Assembly: GCA_024225275.1 (NCBI GenBank)
Contig: JAAEMS010000405.1
Coordinates: 1 to 64,000 of the forward strand
Source: Actinomycetes bacterium
GTDB lineage: Bacteria > Actinomycetota > Acidimicrobiia > Acidimicrobiales > JAAEMS01
Length of the DNA stretch: 64,000 nucleotides
Direction of reading: 5' to 3'
The notes beneath the pieces are model-generated. The model was not told where the DNA came from. It did not search any database and saw only the letters and a list, made by a program, of their open reading frames with translations. The position numbers were made by a program, and so were the translations under genes. Of the stretch, positions 19,192 to 27,828 are shown piece after piece; the first letter of the stretch is position 1, and each line of letters opens with the position of its first letter.

Positions 19192-19259
19192 CGGGATCAT
19201 TGTCGGTCCACCACCGGAAATCCTGGCGGCGAAGGTCGGGTCGGGGGTCGGGTCGGTAC

Positions 19260-19265
19260 TAGCCT
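19260..19265 (+). promoter_or_regulatory. -10 box of the GT2/membrane fusion gene
   Basis: TAGCCT lies 9 nt before GTG 19275. Confidence 0.45.
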
Positions 19266-19274
19266 GTCGCGATC

Positions 19275-22200
19275 GTGGCCGAACCCGGTCCGCCGCCTGG
19301 ACCCGTACCAACTTCTCTCGCCGCGGTGCCGGCCGTGGTTGTCGTCATGGTCGCGCGCGACCCCGGGCCCTGGTTCGAGGCCACCCTGGGTGGCATTGCG
19401 GACCAGGACTACTCGAATCTTTCGGTCCTGGTGGTTGACGCCGCGTCCGAGATCGACCCCACCCCGCGGGTCCACGGTGTCCTCCCTCAGGCCTTCGTCC
19501 GCCGCCTCGATCACAATCCGGGCTTCGGGCCCGCGGTCAATGTGGCCAGCGATGCCGTGTCGGGCGCCGACTTCCTGCTCATCTGCCACGATGACATCGA
19601 GCTGACTCCCAACACCGTGCGGGTTCTCGTCGAGGAAGCCTTCAGGAACAACGCGGCGATCCTGGGCCCCAAGATCGTCGACTGGCAGCACCCCAACGAA
19701 TTGCTCCAGGTCGGCCTCGAGGCCGACAAGTTCGGGGTTTCCGCCCCCATCGCCGAGCCCCACGAGCTCGACCAGGAGCAGTACGACGCCGTTCGTGATG
19801 TCTTCCATCTGCCCGGAGCAGCCACGCTCGTACGGGCCGATCTGTTCCGCGAGCTCGGCGGCTTCGATCCCGAGATCACCTTCCTGGGTGAGGATCTCGA
19901 CCTGTGCTGGCGAGCCCACGTCATGGGGGCCCGGGTACTGGTAGTTCCCGACGCGGTGTGCCGCCATCTCGAGGCTTTGGGAGGCCGACGCCCGGCCGAC
20001 GATCGTCGGCGCCTCCAGTTTCGGCACCGCATGCGAACGATGGGGGTCGTCTACACACCCCTCTCCAAGATCCGGGTCTTTCCCCAGTTGGCGGTTCTCA
20101 TCGTCGTCGAGATGCTGTATTCGGTGCTGGTCGGTCGGGTGGGTCACGCCCGCGATCTATGGTCGGCGTTCACCTGGAACCTGAGCCGCACCCGTGACAC
20201 CCGGCGCCGCCACCGCCAACTCGATCGGCTGCGTCAGGTCCCCGACAGCGAGGTCAGACGTCTCCAGGCGCGGGGCAGTGCCCGGCTCACCGCCTTCGTC
20301 CGCGGCCAGATCGGGGTGGGCGACGATCGTCGGGACCGGGTGGCCGAGACCATCCGCCGGCTGCGTTCCTCGGTCGACTCCGCCGCCCGGCGGGACGCCG
20401 TCGTGGCCATCGGGGTGCTGACCCTGATCGTGCTCGTCGGGTCTCGCCAGCTCCTCACTGGTGGCATCCCCACGATCGGCGAGCTGGCCCCGTTGGGCGA
20501 CGATGCCCGCGATCTGCTGGGGGCCTGGTTCACCAGCTACCGCACCGACGGCCTGGGTGCCGTGGCCGCCGCGCCCAGCCTGTTCTTCCCGGTGGGTCTC
20601 TTGGGGCATGTGTTCCTGGGTCGGACCGGCCTGCTCCACACGGTCATCGTCCTCGGGGCGCTCCCGCTCGGTGCCGTCGGGGCCTGGCGGTTGGGGCGGT
20701 CGATGGGTTCGTCCCGGGCGGCCGCGGTGGCCACGGTGGTTCACGTTGGCGTCGCCGTGCCCTGGAACGCCCTGGAGTCGGGCCGCTGGAACGGCCTGGC
20801 CGCATGGGCGGCTGCCCCGTGGGTGCTGCGCCTCCTGGCCGCATCGCTCGGCGCCGAACCCTTCACCCGGCGCGACGCGCTCTGGTCACCCGGGGTCCGT
20901 CTCGCGTTGGTGCTGGCCCTCACGGCCTTGGTGGCCCCGGTGGTCGTCCCGGTGACCGTTGGCGTGGCCGCGGCGTTCATTCTCGGGTCGATCCTCTCCG
21001 GCCGCCTCGGAGGTATCCCGAGGCTCGTCGTGGCCGTGGTGGTGGGCGCCGTCGGGGCCCTCCTGCTCCATCTGCCGTGGGCCGTCGATCTCATCACCGG
21101 CGGCTCCGACGCCAGCGAGGTCTGGGCCATGGTCGTGGGCGCCCGGCCCGCCGGGCCCGATGGTCTCGGTTTCGGCGAGATCCTGAGGCTCGACACCGGC
21201 TCCTCAGCCAGCTCGGTGCTCACCTGGTTCCTTCTGGCCGGTGCGGCCTATCCCCTGCTGCTGGGCCGGGGATGGCGGCTCGCGTGGGCCACCCGTTGGT
21301 GGACGATCGCGACCGTGGGCTGGTTGTGGGTCTGGGCCGTGGAGCGAGGCTGGGTCGAGGTGGCTGCACCCGCCCACGAGGTCGTGCTCGGCGTCGTGGC
21401 GGCGGCCCTGGCCGGCTGTGCCGCATTGGGCATGACCGTGTTCACCGTCGATCTGCGCGAATACCACTTCGGTTGGCGTCAGGTTGCCTCGGTCCTGGCC
21501 CTGACCGCTGTCCTCGTCGGCGTGCTCCCAATGGTCGGCGCCGCGGCCGGCGGCCGTTGGTCCACCCCGTCCCGCGACATCGCCCATGCCGCCGCCTTCC
21601 TCGCTGAGGAGGTGGCCGAGGAACCGTTCCGGGTGGCTTGGGTGGGCACCGAGGCGGCGGTGGCCGGTGGCTGGCCGGTGTTCGGCGAAGTCCGGGTGCA
21701 GGTCACCCCGGCCGGTACGCCTGAGGTGGGTGATGTCCTGCCGTCGGTGCCCACCGGTCGCTCCGACCTCCTGGTCGATGCCCTCGAGGCATCGTTTGCG
21801 GGCCGGACTTCACGATTGGGCGAACTGCTGGCTCCGCTCGGGGTTCGCTATGTGGTGGTTCAGCTCGAACCGTCACCCGCCCCCTACGCCTTCGATGCGC
21901 CTCCCCTTCCCCCCAGGGTTGTCGATGGCCTCACCCGCCAACTCGACCTCACCACCCGGATCGTCGACCCCACCCTGCTGGTCTTCGAGAACTCGTCGTG
22001 GGTGGGGATGCGGGCCGAGGCCGACCTCGTCGCCCCCGAAGATGTCGGCGGGCTGGCTGCCCTCGATCGGGTGATGATCACCGACCCCACGTCCGTCTTG
22101 CCCCAAAAGGACGGCACCTCCACCTGGACCGGACCGATCGGTGGCCGCGACGTGTTCGTGGCCGAGGATCCCGCCGCCGACTGGCGCCTCGAGGTCGACG

Positions 22201-22433
22201 GCCGAGTCACTGAAGGAGAGTCGTTGGCCGACGCCGCGGTCGTGTTCCGGCAACCGGGTACCGGCACGGGCGAGCTCGTGGCCTCCGGTGCGGGCATTCG
22301 CTGGCTGGTCGCGGGAGCCCAGACCGTGCTGTGGCTGTTGGTGCTCTTGGCCGTGGCGCGAGCCCGCCGAACCGTCTGGCAGGACAGCGAGGCCGGATCA
22401 TCCGGCGCCCGGTCATCGAGGATCCGGTCATGA
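19275..22433 (+). CDS. GT2 glycosyltransferase fused to a large polytopic membrane domain
   Basis: The 1052-residue protein starts with a family 2 glycosyltransferase domain (about residues 15-270): VVVVMVARDPGPW, the DDIEL acidic motif in LICHDDIEL, FHLPGAATLVRADLF and FLGEDLDLCWRAH. A basic linker follows, then roughly a dozen membrane helices (about 375-770) and a long extracytoplasmic C-terminal part ending in a final helix (about 1015-1035). Actinobacterial proteins of this layout neighbour DUF5719 genes and are thought to build envelope glycans. The donor is unknown. Its stop overlaps the ATG of the DUF5719 gene (ATGA), so the two products are probably made together. The start is GTG with a -10 box nine bases upstream. 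Confidence 0.85.
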   Translation: MAEPGPPPGPVPTSLAAVPAVVVVMVARDPGPWFEATLGGIADQDYSNLSVLVVDAASEIDPTPRVHGVLPQAFVRRLDHNPGFGPAVNVASDAVSGADFLLICHDDIELTPNTVRVLVEEAFRNNAAILGPKIVDWQHPNELLQVGLEADKFGVSAPIAEPHELDQEQYDAVRDVFHLPGAATLVRADLFRELGGFDPEITFLGEDLDLCWRAHVMGARVLVVPDAVCRHLEALGGRRPADDRRRLQFRHRMRTMGVVYTPLSKIRVFPQLAVLIVVEMLYSVLVGRVGHARDLWSAFTWNLSRTRDTRRRHRQLDRLRQVPDSEVRRLQARGSARLTAFVRGQIGVGDDRRDRVAETIRRLRSSVDSAARRDAVVAIGVLTLIVLVGSRQLLTGGIPTIGELAPLGDDARDLLGAWFTSYRTDGLGAVAAAPSLFFPVGLLGHVFLGRTGLLHTVIVLGALPLGAVGAWRLGRSMGSSRAAAVATVVHVGVAVPWNALESGRWNGLAAWAAAPWVLRLLAASLGAEPFTRRDALWSPGVRLALVLALTALVAPVVVPVTVGVAAAFILGSILSGRLGGIPRLVVAVVVGAVGALLLHLPWAVDLITGGSDASEVWAMVVGARPAGPDGLGFGEILRLDTGSSASSVLTWFLLAGAAYPLLLGRGWRLAWATRWWTIATVGWLWVWAVERGWVEVAAPAHEVVLGVVAAALAGCAALGMTVFTVDLREYHFGWRQVASVLALTAVLVGVLPMVGAAAGGRWSTPSRDIAHAAAFLAEEVAEEPFRVAWVGTEAAVAGGWPVFGEVRVQVTPAGTPEVGDVLPSVPTGRSDLLVDALEASFAGRTSRLGELLAPLGVRYVVVQLEPSPAPYAFDAPPLPPRVVDGLTRQLDLTTRIVDPTLLVFENSSWVGMRAEADLVAPEDVGGLAALDRVMITDPTSVLPQKDGTSTWTGPIGGRDVFVAEDPAADWRLEVDGRVTEGESLADAAVVFRQPGTGTGELVASGAGIRWLVAGAQTVLWLLVLLAVARARRTVWQDSEAGSSGARSSRIRS

Positions 22434-24136
22434 AGCACTGGAGCCGTTGGCCCACCGTCGTGATCCTGGTATCAGCCCTGGTGGGAGCAGCGGTGCTCGA
22501 TCGCGACCCCCCCGAGAACGATGAGACCCTGGTGGTCGAACCCCTCGAACTCCAGCCCCTGGCGGTAGGCGATCAGGCCCTCGGGGCCACCTGGTACTGC
22601 GCCGGAGGCTCCGGGGTGCCGGGGGGACCCGCCGACCACGTCGTGGTCATCAGCAACCCCGCTCAGGCCGAAGTCCAGGCGATCGTCGCCGGCTTCGGCA
22701 GCGACGGCGAGTCGGGTCAGGTCGAGTTGTCGGTGGCCGCCGGTTCGACCCAGCGGATCAGGGTCGGCGACGTCGTCGAGGCCGAGTGGGTGGCGGCCCT
22801 GGTCGAGTCGGCTTCGGGCGATCTGGTCGTGCACCACGAGATCTCGGGCCCCCAGGGGCGGGCGGCGTCGCCGTGTGCGTCGGCCCCCAGCCGGACCTGG
22901 TTCGGTGCCGCGGGAGCTACGACTCGCGACGCCCGCTACCTGCTCGCCCTGTTCAACCCGTTCCCCGATCGGGCCACCGTGGAAGTCTCGTTTCAGACCG
23001 ACGAAGGGGTCCGGGCACCTACGGAGCTCGAGCGCCTGGTCGTGGCCGGCCGTTCGGTCAAGATCATCGAGGTCGATCAGATCGTTACCCGACGTGAGCA
23101 GTTGTCCACCATCGTCGACGTGCGGGCCGGCCGCGTGGTCGTCGATCGGATCCAGGTTCGAACCGGTGAGCTGGGCCGCACCGGCCTCAGCCTGGCTCTG
23201 GCCGCGCCGGCCGCTTCGGAGCAGTGGTTCATACCCGGTGGGCTGGTATCGACGGCTCAGCAGGAGCAGCTGGTGGTCTACAACCCCGGTGAGAATCGAG
23301 CTGAGATCGACATCGACATCCTGGTCGATGACTCCGTGCCCGGCGCCGTCGCCCCGCTCGAGGTAACCGTTCCGTCCGGCCGCTTCGAGGTCGTCGATGT
23401 CACCGAAGAGCTGGCCCGGGTCGGTCTCGAGCCACCGGTCGGTCATACCACCGCCGTACGCAGCGTGAACGGTCAGGGCGTGGTGGTCGACCGGGTTCTG
23501 TTCGGGGCCGAGGAATCGATGGCTCTCGGGGTCCCGCTGGCCGCCACCGAGCTCGTGGTGCCCCTGCTGGGCAGCCCGGCCGACCCCGCCGAAACGACCC
23601 CCGAGGGGGTCACCACGACCGTGTCGACAACCACCACCGCACCCACTACGACGACGACCACGACCACCACGGTTGCCTCGGGGTCCACCACCACGGCGCC
23701 GGTCGACTCGACCACGACCACCACGGTTGCCTCGGGGTCCACCACCACGGCGCCGGTCGACTCGACCACGACCACCACGATTGTCACCACCACTACCTCA
23801 CCACCCCCGGTCACCACCACAGTCGTAGCCGGCCCGGTCCGGTCCACCGGATCGTCCCGGCAGCTCTCGGTGTACAACCCCGGCTCGGTGCCGGCCACGG
23901 TGGTGGTCACCGGCTGGTTCGATGGCAGTGCGGTGCCTGTCGCCACCGACGCGGTGGTGGGAGCGGCCAGCTACCAGTGGTTCGCCATTGAGGACCTGCC
24001 TCCCGGCGCGTTCCTGGTCATCACAGCCGATGCACCCATCGCCGCCGAGTGGGTGGTGCGCACCACCACTGAGCTGGTGACCGTGTCTGCGGTGGCCACA
24101 CTCATGTCGGTGGGCGGGTCGATCCTCGTCGGCTGA
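22430..24136 (+). CDS. DUF5719-like anchored extracytoplasmic protein
   Basis: From ATG 22430 the protein is 568 residues with an N-terminal signal/anchor (residues 5-21, SRWPTVVILVSALVGAA). Repeated immunoglobulin-like beta segments follow (for example VVISNPAQAEVQAIV, YLLALFNPFPDRATVEVSF, QLVVYNPGENRAEI, QLSVYNPGSVPATVVV). A Thr-rich linker of about 60 residues, encoded by 54-bp tandem repeats, separates the last such module. The layout matches DUF5719, which in other actinobacteria follows a GT2/membrane protein as here. No enzymatic residues are evident; a structural or scaffold role in envelope glycan assembly is inferred. Confidence 0.75.
   Translation: MKHWSRWPTVVILVSALVGAAVLDRDPPENDETLVVEPLELQPLAVGDQALGATWYCAGGSGVPGGPADHVVVISNPAQAEVQAIVAGFGSDGESGQVELSVAAGSTQRIRVGDVVEAEWVAALVESASGDLVVHHEISGPQGRAASPCASAPSRTWFGAAGATTRDARYLLALFNPFPDRATVEVSFQTDEGVRAPTELERLVVAGRSVKIIEVDQIVTRREQLSTIVDVRAGRVVVDRIQVRTGELGRTGLSLALAAPAASEQWFIPGGLVSTAQQEQLVVYNPGENRAEIDIDILVDDSVPGAVAPLEVTVPSGRFEVVDVTEELARVGLEPPVGHTTAVRSVNGQGVVVDRVLFGAEESMALGVPLAATELVVPLLGSPADPAETTPEGVTTTVSTTTTAPTTTTTTTTTVASGSTTTAPVDSTTTTTVASGSTTTAPVDSTTTTTIVTTTTSPPPVTTTVVAGPVRSTGSSRQLSVYNPGSVPATVVVTGWFDGSAVPVATDAVVGAASYQWFAIEDLPPGAFLVITADAPIAAEWVVRTTTELVTVSAVATLMSVGGSILVG
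23655..23779 (+). repeat. 54-bp in-frame tandem repeat encoding a Thr-rich linker
   Basis: Two exact 54-bp units (23661-23714 and 23715-23768) and the first 11 bases of a third encode 18-residue blocks of the type TTTTVASGSTTTAPVDST. Because 54 is a multiple of three, copy-number change would alter linker length without a frameshift. Confidence 0.85.
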
Positions 24137-24173
24137 TTCCCGGAACCAGGGCCGTTCCGGGCAGACTGTGGGG

Positions 24174-24602
24174 GTGGAACGACTCTTCATCGCCGCTCCC
24201 CTCGTCTTGGTGGCCGTGGCCGTGGCGATGCTGGTCCAGCGTCGGCGGCCCGACCCCCCAACCCAGTCCTCGTCGTGGACGGTGCCCAGCCAGCTCGACC
24301 GAGCCGACTTCGTCGATCCTGAGAAGGCGTGGTTGGTGGCCCTGTTCAGCTCGGCCGCCTGTGAGGCCTGCGCCCAGACGCGCGACGCGATGGCGCCCCT
24401 GGAGAGTCCCGAGGTGGCGGTCATGGATGTGGAGGTGGATGTCCATCCCGACATCCACCGCCGCTACCGCATCGACGCGGTACCCATGCTGGTGGTGGCC
24501 GACGCCGCCGGTGTGGTCATGGCCTCGGAGGTGGGACCCACCTCGGCCTCTGATCTCTGGTCTGTGGTGGCCGACGTGCGTGACCAGCACCCTCAGGATT
24601 AG
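24174..24602 (+). CDS. Membrane-anchored thioredoxin-like protein
   Basis: From GTG 24174 the protein is 142 residues: an N-terminal membrane helix (about 4-21) and a thioredoxin-fold domain with a CEAC active-site motif (C63, C66) and the cis-Pro segment DAVPMLVV. The fold would face outside if the anchor is N-in, suggesting a thiol-disulfide role for exported proteins, but a cytoplasmic orientation cannot be excluded because the flanking RRR lies after the helix. A second GTG two codons upstream (24168) is possible; a weak CAGACT box precedes 24174 by six bases. It follows the DUF5719 gene by 37 bases and is convergent with ftsH. Confidence 0.75.
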   Translation: MERLFIAAPLVLVAVAVAMLVQRRRPDPPTQSSSWTVPSQLDRADFVDPEKAWLVALFSSAACEACAQTRDAMAPLESPEVAVMDVEVDVHPDIHRRYRIDAVPMLVVADAAGVVMASEVGPTSASDLWSVVADVRDQHPQD

Positions 24603-24628
24603 CCCGGATCAGCCCTCCCGAGGACTCA

Positions 24629-26554
24629 CTAGCCCTCGACGTCGACCTCGATGGGCTCGACGTCGACTGGCGGTGACTCGCCCGTCTCCTGAGAGGCCAG
24701 ATCGAGGAGCCGGTGAACCTCGGCGCCGCTGATGGTCTCGTGCTCGAGCAGGGCTCGCGCCACCAGGTCGAGTCCGTGGCGGTGGGTGTCGAGCAGGGCC
24801 CGGGACCGTTCCTCCTGCTCGAGCAGGATGCGTAGGGACTCTTGGTCGAGGACGCGGGCGGTGTGCTCGCTGTACTCGCGTGTCTGCATCATGTCGTCGC
24901 CCAGGAAGATGGGCTTGTCCGCGCCCCAGGCCATGGGTCCGACATGTTCGGACATACCCCACTCGGACACCATCTTGCGGGCCATGTTCGTGGCCTGGAG
25001 GAGGTCGTTGGCAGCACCGGTGGACGACATCCCGAAGACCAGTTCTTCGGCCATGCGGCCACCGAACATGACGACCAGACGGTCCTCGAGGTAGTTGCGC
25101 CGGTAGATGTGTTGCTCACGGTCGGGCAGCTGCATGGTGATGCCCAGGGCCATACCACTGGGGATGATGGTGACCTTGTGGAGGGGGTCGGCATGGGGGA
25201 GGACCGCGGCGCACACCGCGTGGCCGCCCTCATGGTAGGCAATGGCCTCTTTCTCCTCGTCGGAGAGGGCCATGGACTCCCGCTTCTGGCCCATGAGGAC
25301 CCGGTCGCGGGCGGCGTCGATGTGGCTGGCATGGATCCGGTTCTCGCCGGCCCGGACGGCGTGGAGGGCGGCCTCATTGATGAGGTTGGCGAGATCGGCA
25401 CCACTCATACCCGGTGTGCCGCGGGCAACGACACCGAGATCGACGTCTTCGGCGACCTTCTTGTGCTTGATGTGGACCTCGAGGATTTGGCGGCGATCGT
25501 CAAGCTCAGGAAGAGGGACAACGACCTGGCGGTCGAAGCGGCCCGGCCGGAGCAGGGCCGGGTCGAGAATGTCGGGCCGGTTGGTGGCCGCCATCATCAC
25601 GATGCCTTCGGTGGTCTCGAAGCCGTCCATCTCGGCGAGCATCTGGTTCAGGGTCTGCTCGCGTTCGTCGTGACCGCCGCCCAGCCCGGCCCCTCGCTTG
25701 CGACCGATCGAGTCGATCTCGTCGACGAAGATGATGGCCCTACCCATCTTGCGGGCCTCGTTGAACAGGTCGCGCACCCGGCTGGCGCCGACGCCCACGA
25801 ACATCTCCATGAAGTCCGAGCCGGTGACCGACATGAACGGCACTCCGGCCTCGCCGGCCACCGCCCGGGCGATGAGGGTCTTGCCGGTACCGGGGGGACC
25901 GACCAGCAGGACCCCCTTCGGGATGCGGGCGCCGATCTCGTTGAACTTGTTGGGGTGTTTCAGGAAGTCGACGACCTCGGTGACTTCCTGCTTCACGCCG
26001 GCGTAACCGGCCACGTCATCGAAGGTCGTTCCCGGACGTTCGGTGGTGTAGGTCTTCGCCTTGGACCGTCCGACCGACATGATGCCGCCCATCTGTGACT
26101 GCTGGCGTCGGGCGATCCATACGAGGACACCGACGATGAGCAGCATGGGCACGAAGATGGGCAGGATGCTGAGCAAGATGTTGGGTGAGGGGGTCTTGGG
26201 ATCGATCAGGACCCCGTTCTCGTCGAGGAGGGCGCGGTCCGATGCCGGGAAACCCTCGAGGAAGCCGGTGGTGCGGAACTCCTCTTCGTCTTTGAACTGG
26301 CCCGTGATCTTGCCGTTGTTGTTGTCGTACTCGACGGAGTCGACGTCCCCGCTCTCGACCGCCTGCAGGAACTCTCCGTAGGTGATCTCGGTCTCGTTGC
26401 CGGAGGGGCTGAACAGGGTGCTGACCACCAACACCGCGAGCACACCGGCCACGATCCACAGCGCCCAGCGCGGGAACGGGCCGTCGCCGCGGGCCGGGGT
26501 TGAGGGTCGGCGCTCGTCCTTGTTGGGGGGAGGGGGCGAGTCCTTCTGATCCAT
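24629..26554 (-). CDS. ftsH: ATP-dependent zinc metalloprotease FtsH
   Basis: The 641-residue membrane AAA+ protease has two N-terminal transmembrane helices (about 30-48 and 128-147) flanking a periplasmic segment. The AAA module has Walker A GPPGTGKT (219-226), Walker B IIFVDEID (275-282) and SRH residues [17 protein letters not shown]. The M41 protease has the zinc motif HEGGH (441-445; HEAGH is commoner) and a later acidic ligand. It degrades misfolded membrane and regulatory proteins as a hexamer. ATG 26554 has a TAGCAT -10 box six bases upstream, so the mRNA appears leaderless. In many genomes ftsH neighbours tilS/hpt or folate genes; neither is present here. Confidence 0.97.
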   Translation of the reverse strand: MDQKDSPPPPNKDERRPSTPARGDGPFPRWALWIVAGVLAVLVVSTLFSPSGNETEITYGEFLQAVESGDVDSVEYDNNNGKITGQFKDEEEFRTTGFLEGFPASDRALLDENGVLIDPKTPSPNILLSILPIFVPMLLIVGVLVWIARRQQSQMGGIMSVGRSKAKTYTTERPGTTFDDVAGYAGVKQEVTEVVDFLKHPNKFNEIGARIPKGVLLVGPPGTGKTLIARAVAGEAGVPFMSVTGSDFMEMFVGVGASRVRDLFNEARKMGRAIIFVDEIDSIGRKRGAGLGGGHDEREQTLNQMLAEMDGFETTEGIVMMAATNRPDILDPALLRPGRFDRQVVVPLPELDDRRQILEVHIKHKKVAEDVDLGVVARGTPGMSGADLANLINEAALHAVRAGENRIHASHIDAARDRVLMGQKRESMALSDEEKEAIAYHEGGHAVCAAVLPHADPLHKVTIIPSGMALGITMQLPDREQHIYRRNYLEDRLVVMFGGRMAEELVFGMSSTGAANDLLQATNMARKMVSEWGMSEHVGPMAWGADKPIFLGDDMMQTREYSEHTARVLDQESLRILLEQEERSRALLDTHRHGLDLVARALLEHETISGAEVHRLLDLASQETGESPPVDVEPIEVDVEG

Positions 26555-26560
26555 GGCCCC

Positions 26561-26566
26561 ATGCTA
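26561..26566 (-). promoter_or_regulatory. -10 box of ftsH
   Basis: TAGCAT on the minus strand is 6 nt before ATG 26554. Confidence 0.5.
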
Positions 26567-26655
26567 GGAGCCTGCGAGACGATTGCCCGGGTCAGGCGGC
26601 CGCTCCGGCTGTGTTCCCTGCGTGTGTTGGTGCGCTCCTGGGCTTCTCTGGCCCC

Positions 26656-26661
26656 TAGCCT
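26656..26661 (+). promoter_or_regulatory. -10 box of the CPBP protease gene
   Basis: TAGCCT is 7 nt before ATG 26669 and selects that start over in-frame codons upstream. Confidence 0.5.
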
Positions 26662-26668
26662 GTTGGTG

Positions 26669-27385
26669 ATGGCGACCGGCCTGGAACCACGCAACCGACT
26701 CTCGTTCGGCCTCGCCGAGGTCTTCGGGGGCCTCCTCCTGGCCCAGGTGTCAGCCATGGGTTTCGGTGTCCTGATCCTGGGCCTCGCCGGCTACGAGGCC
26801 GATGTCGACCTCTCTTCTCTGTCCCTACGCCTCATCGCGGTCCTCCAGGTTCCCCTGTGGCTCGGGTATCTGGGTGTCCCCCTCTACCTGGCCAAGCGGG
26901 GTGAGGGTCTGGTCCGCACCTTCGGTCTTCGTATGGAGTGGGGTGACCTCTGGCGGGGTCTGGGTCTGGGTCTGGTCACCCAGCTGGTCTTCGTGCCCCT
27001 GCTCTACCTGCCCCTCCAGGCCCTCTTCGGCGAGCTCGACGTGGCCGCCGCCGCCGAGGAACTGACCGACCGGGCCACCGATCCCGTCGGGGTGATCCTC
27101 CTCCTGCTGATTGTTGCTGTGGGCGCCCCCCTGGTGGAGGAGCTGTTCTTCCGGGGCCTGGTGCAGACCGTGTTCGTGGCTCGCCTCGGACCCACCGTCG
27201 GCGTGATCGCCCAGGCCTTCCTGTTCGGAATCGTGCATCTCCAGCTCATCCAGCTGCCCGGTCTGGTCCTGTTCGGGCTGCTGGCCGGTGAGCTCACCCG
27301 CCGGTCGGGACGACTGGGGCCGGCCATCTGGGCCCATGTGGCCTTCAACACCACCACCGTGGTGGCTCTGCTCCTGCTCGGATAA
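26669..27385 (+). CDS. CPBP-family intramembrane metalloprotease
   Basis: The 238-residue polytopic protein (about six helices) contains the three CPBP/Abi motifs: EELFFRG (residues 157-163, catalytic Glu pair plus Arg), a histidine in FGIVH (H190) and HVAFN (H223/N227). Bacterial relatives resemble Rce1 CAAX proteases and are implicated in processing or self-immunity to peptides; the substrate is unknown. The longer frame starting at 26561 would overlap the ftsH promoter and has an Arg/Leu-rich non-conserved extension, so 26669 is preferred. Confidence 0.87.
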   Translation: MATGLEPRNRLSFGLAEVFGGLLLAQVSAMGFGVLILGLAGYEADVDLSSLSLRLIAVLQVPLWLGYLGVPLYLAKRGEGLVRTFGLRMEWGDLWRGLGLGLVTQLVFVPLLYLPLQALFGELDVAAAAEELTDRATDPVGVILLLLIVAVGAPLVEELFFRGLVQTVFVARLGPTVGVIAQAFLFGIVHLQLIQLPGLVLFGLLAGELTRRSGRLGPAIWAHVAFNTTTVVALLLLG

Positions 27386-27447
27386 CCCACGGAGAGTGGG
27401 CAGAATGACCCAAAAGGTTACGTTCTGTGCTGAATACCTCACAGAGT

Positions 27448-27472
27448 GGTCACTGGCTGACGATGAGGTCAC
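27448..27472. promoter_or_regulatory. GGTCAC direct repeat upstream of the zinc-ribbon gene
   Basis: Two GGTCAC hexamers start 19 bp apart (27448 and 27467), about 32-56 bases before the start codon. The spacing, near two helical turns, would suit a regulator binding one face; no factor is identifiable. Confidence 0.25.
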
Positions 27473-27503
27473 AGTAAGTGAGAGACCATTGCGGAGGTTC
27501 GAT

Positions 27504-27704
27504 ATGGCGGTGACTACCAAGGCCCGGCGTTGCGCGTGCGGGACCGAATTGGTCGAAATCGAGATCGAGGTCAACGGCCACGAGGTGATGATGGTGTCCT
27601 GTGCCAGCTGTGACCAGCGTTCCTGGCTGGCGAACGGCCATCCGGTGCCCCTCGATGGCGTTCTGGCGGGTATCGGCACGTCATCCCACCGTCGCCATTC
27701 GTAG
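27504..27704 (+). CDS. 66-aa zinc-ribbon-like protein
   Basis: This short protein has two cysteine pairs, CAC (C10, C12) and CASC (C33, C36), separated by a beta-hairpin-like acidic segment (ELVEIEIEVNGHEVMMVS), followed by a Pro/Gly-rich tail. The spacing suggests a minimal zinc ribbon. A good ribosome site, GGAGG, lies six bases before ATG 27504, in contrast to the leaderless neighbours. I do not recognise the family; roles as a nucleic-acid or protein-binding adaptor are possible. It stands alone between the CPBP gene and the large membrane protein. Confidence 0.7.
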   Translation: MAVTTKARRCACGTELVEIEIEVNGHEVMMVSCASCDQRSWLANGHPVPLDGVLAGIGTSSHRRHS

Positions 27705-27828
27705 TCGAGGCCGGCCACGGCCCGTGGTCGGGGATGGGTGACCCGGGCCAGTCGACGCTGACTTTCTGGGCAGAGTTATTGCTCCTGATGGGTCATTGGG
27801 CTCATCACCTGCCACGATGGGTGGAGCC

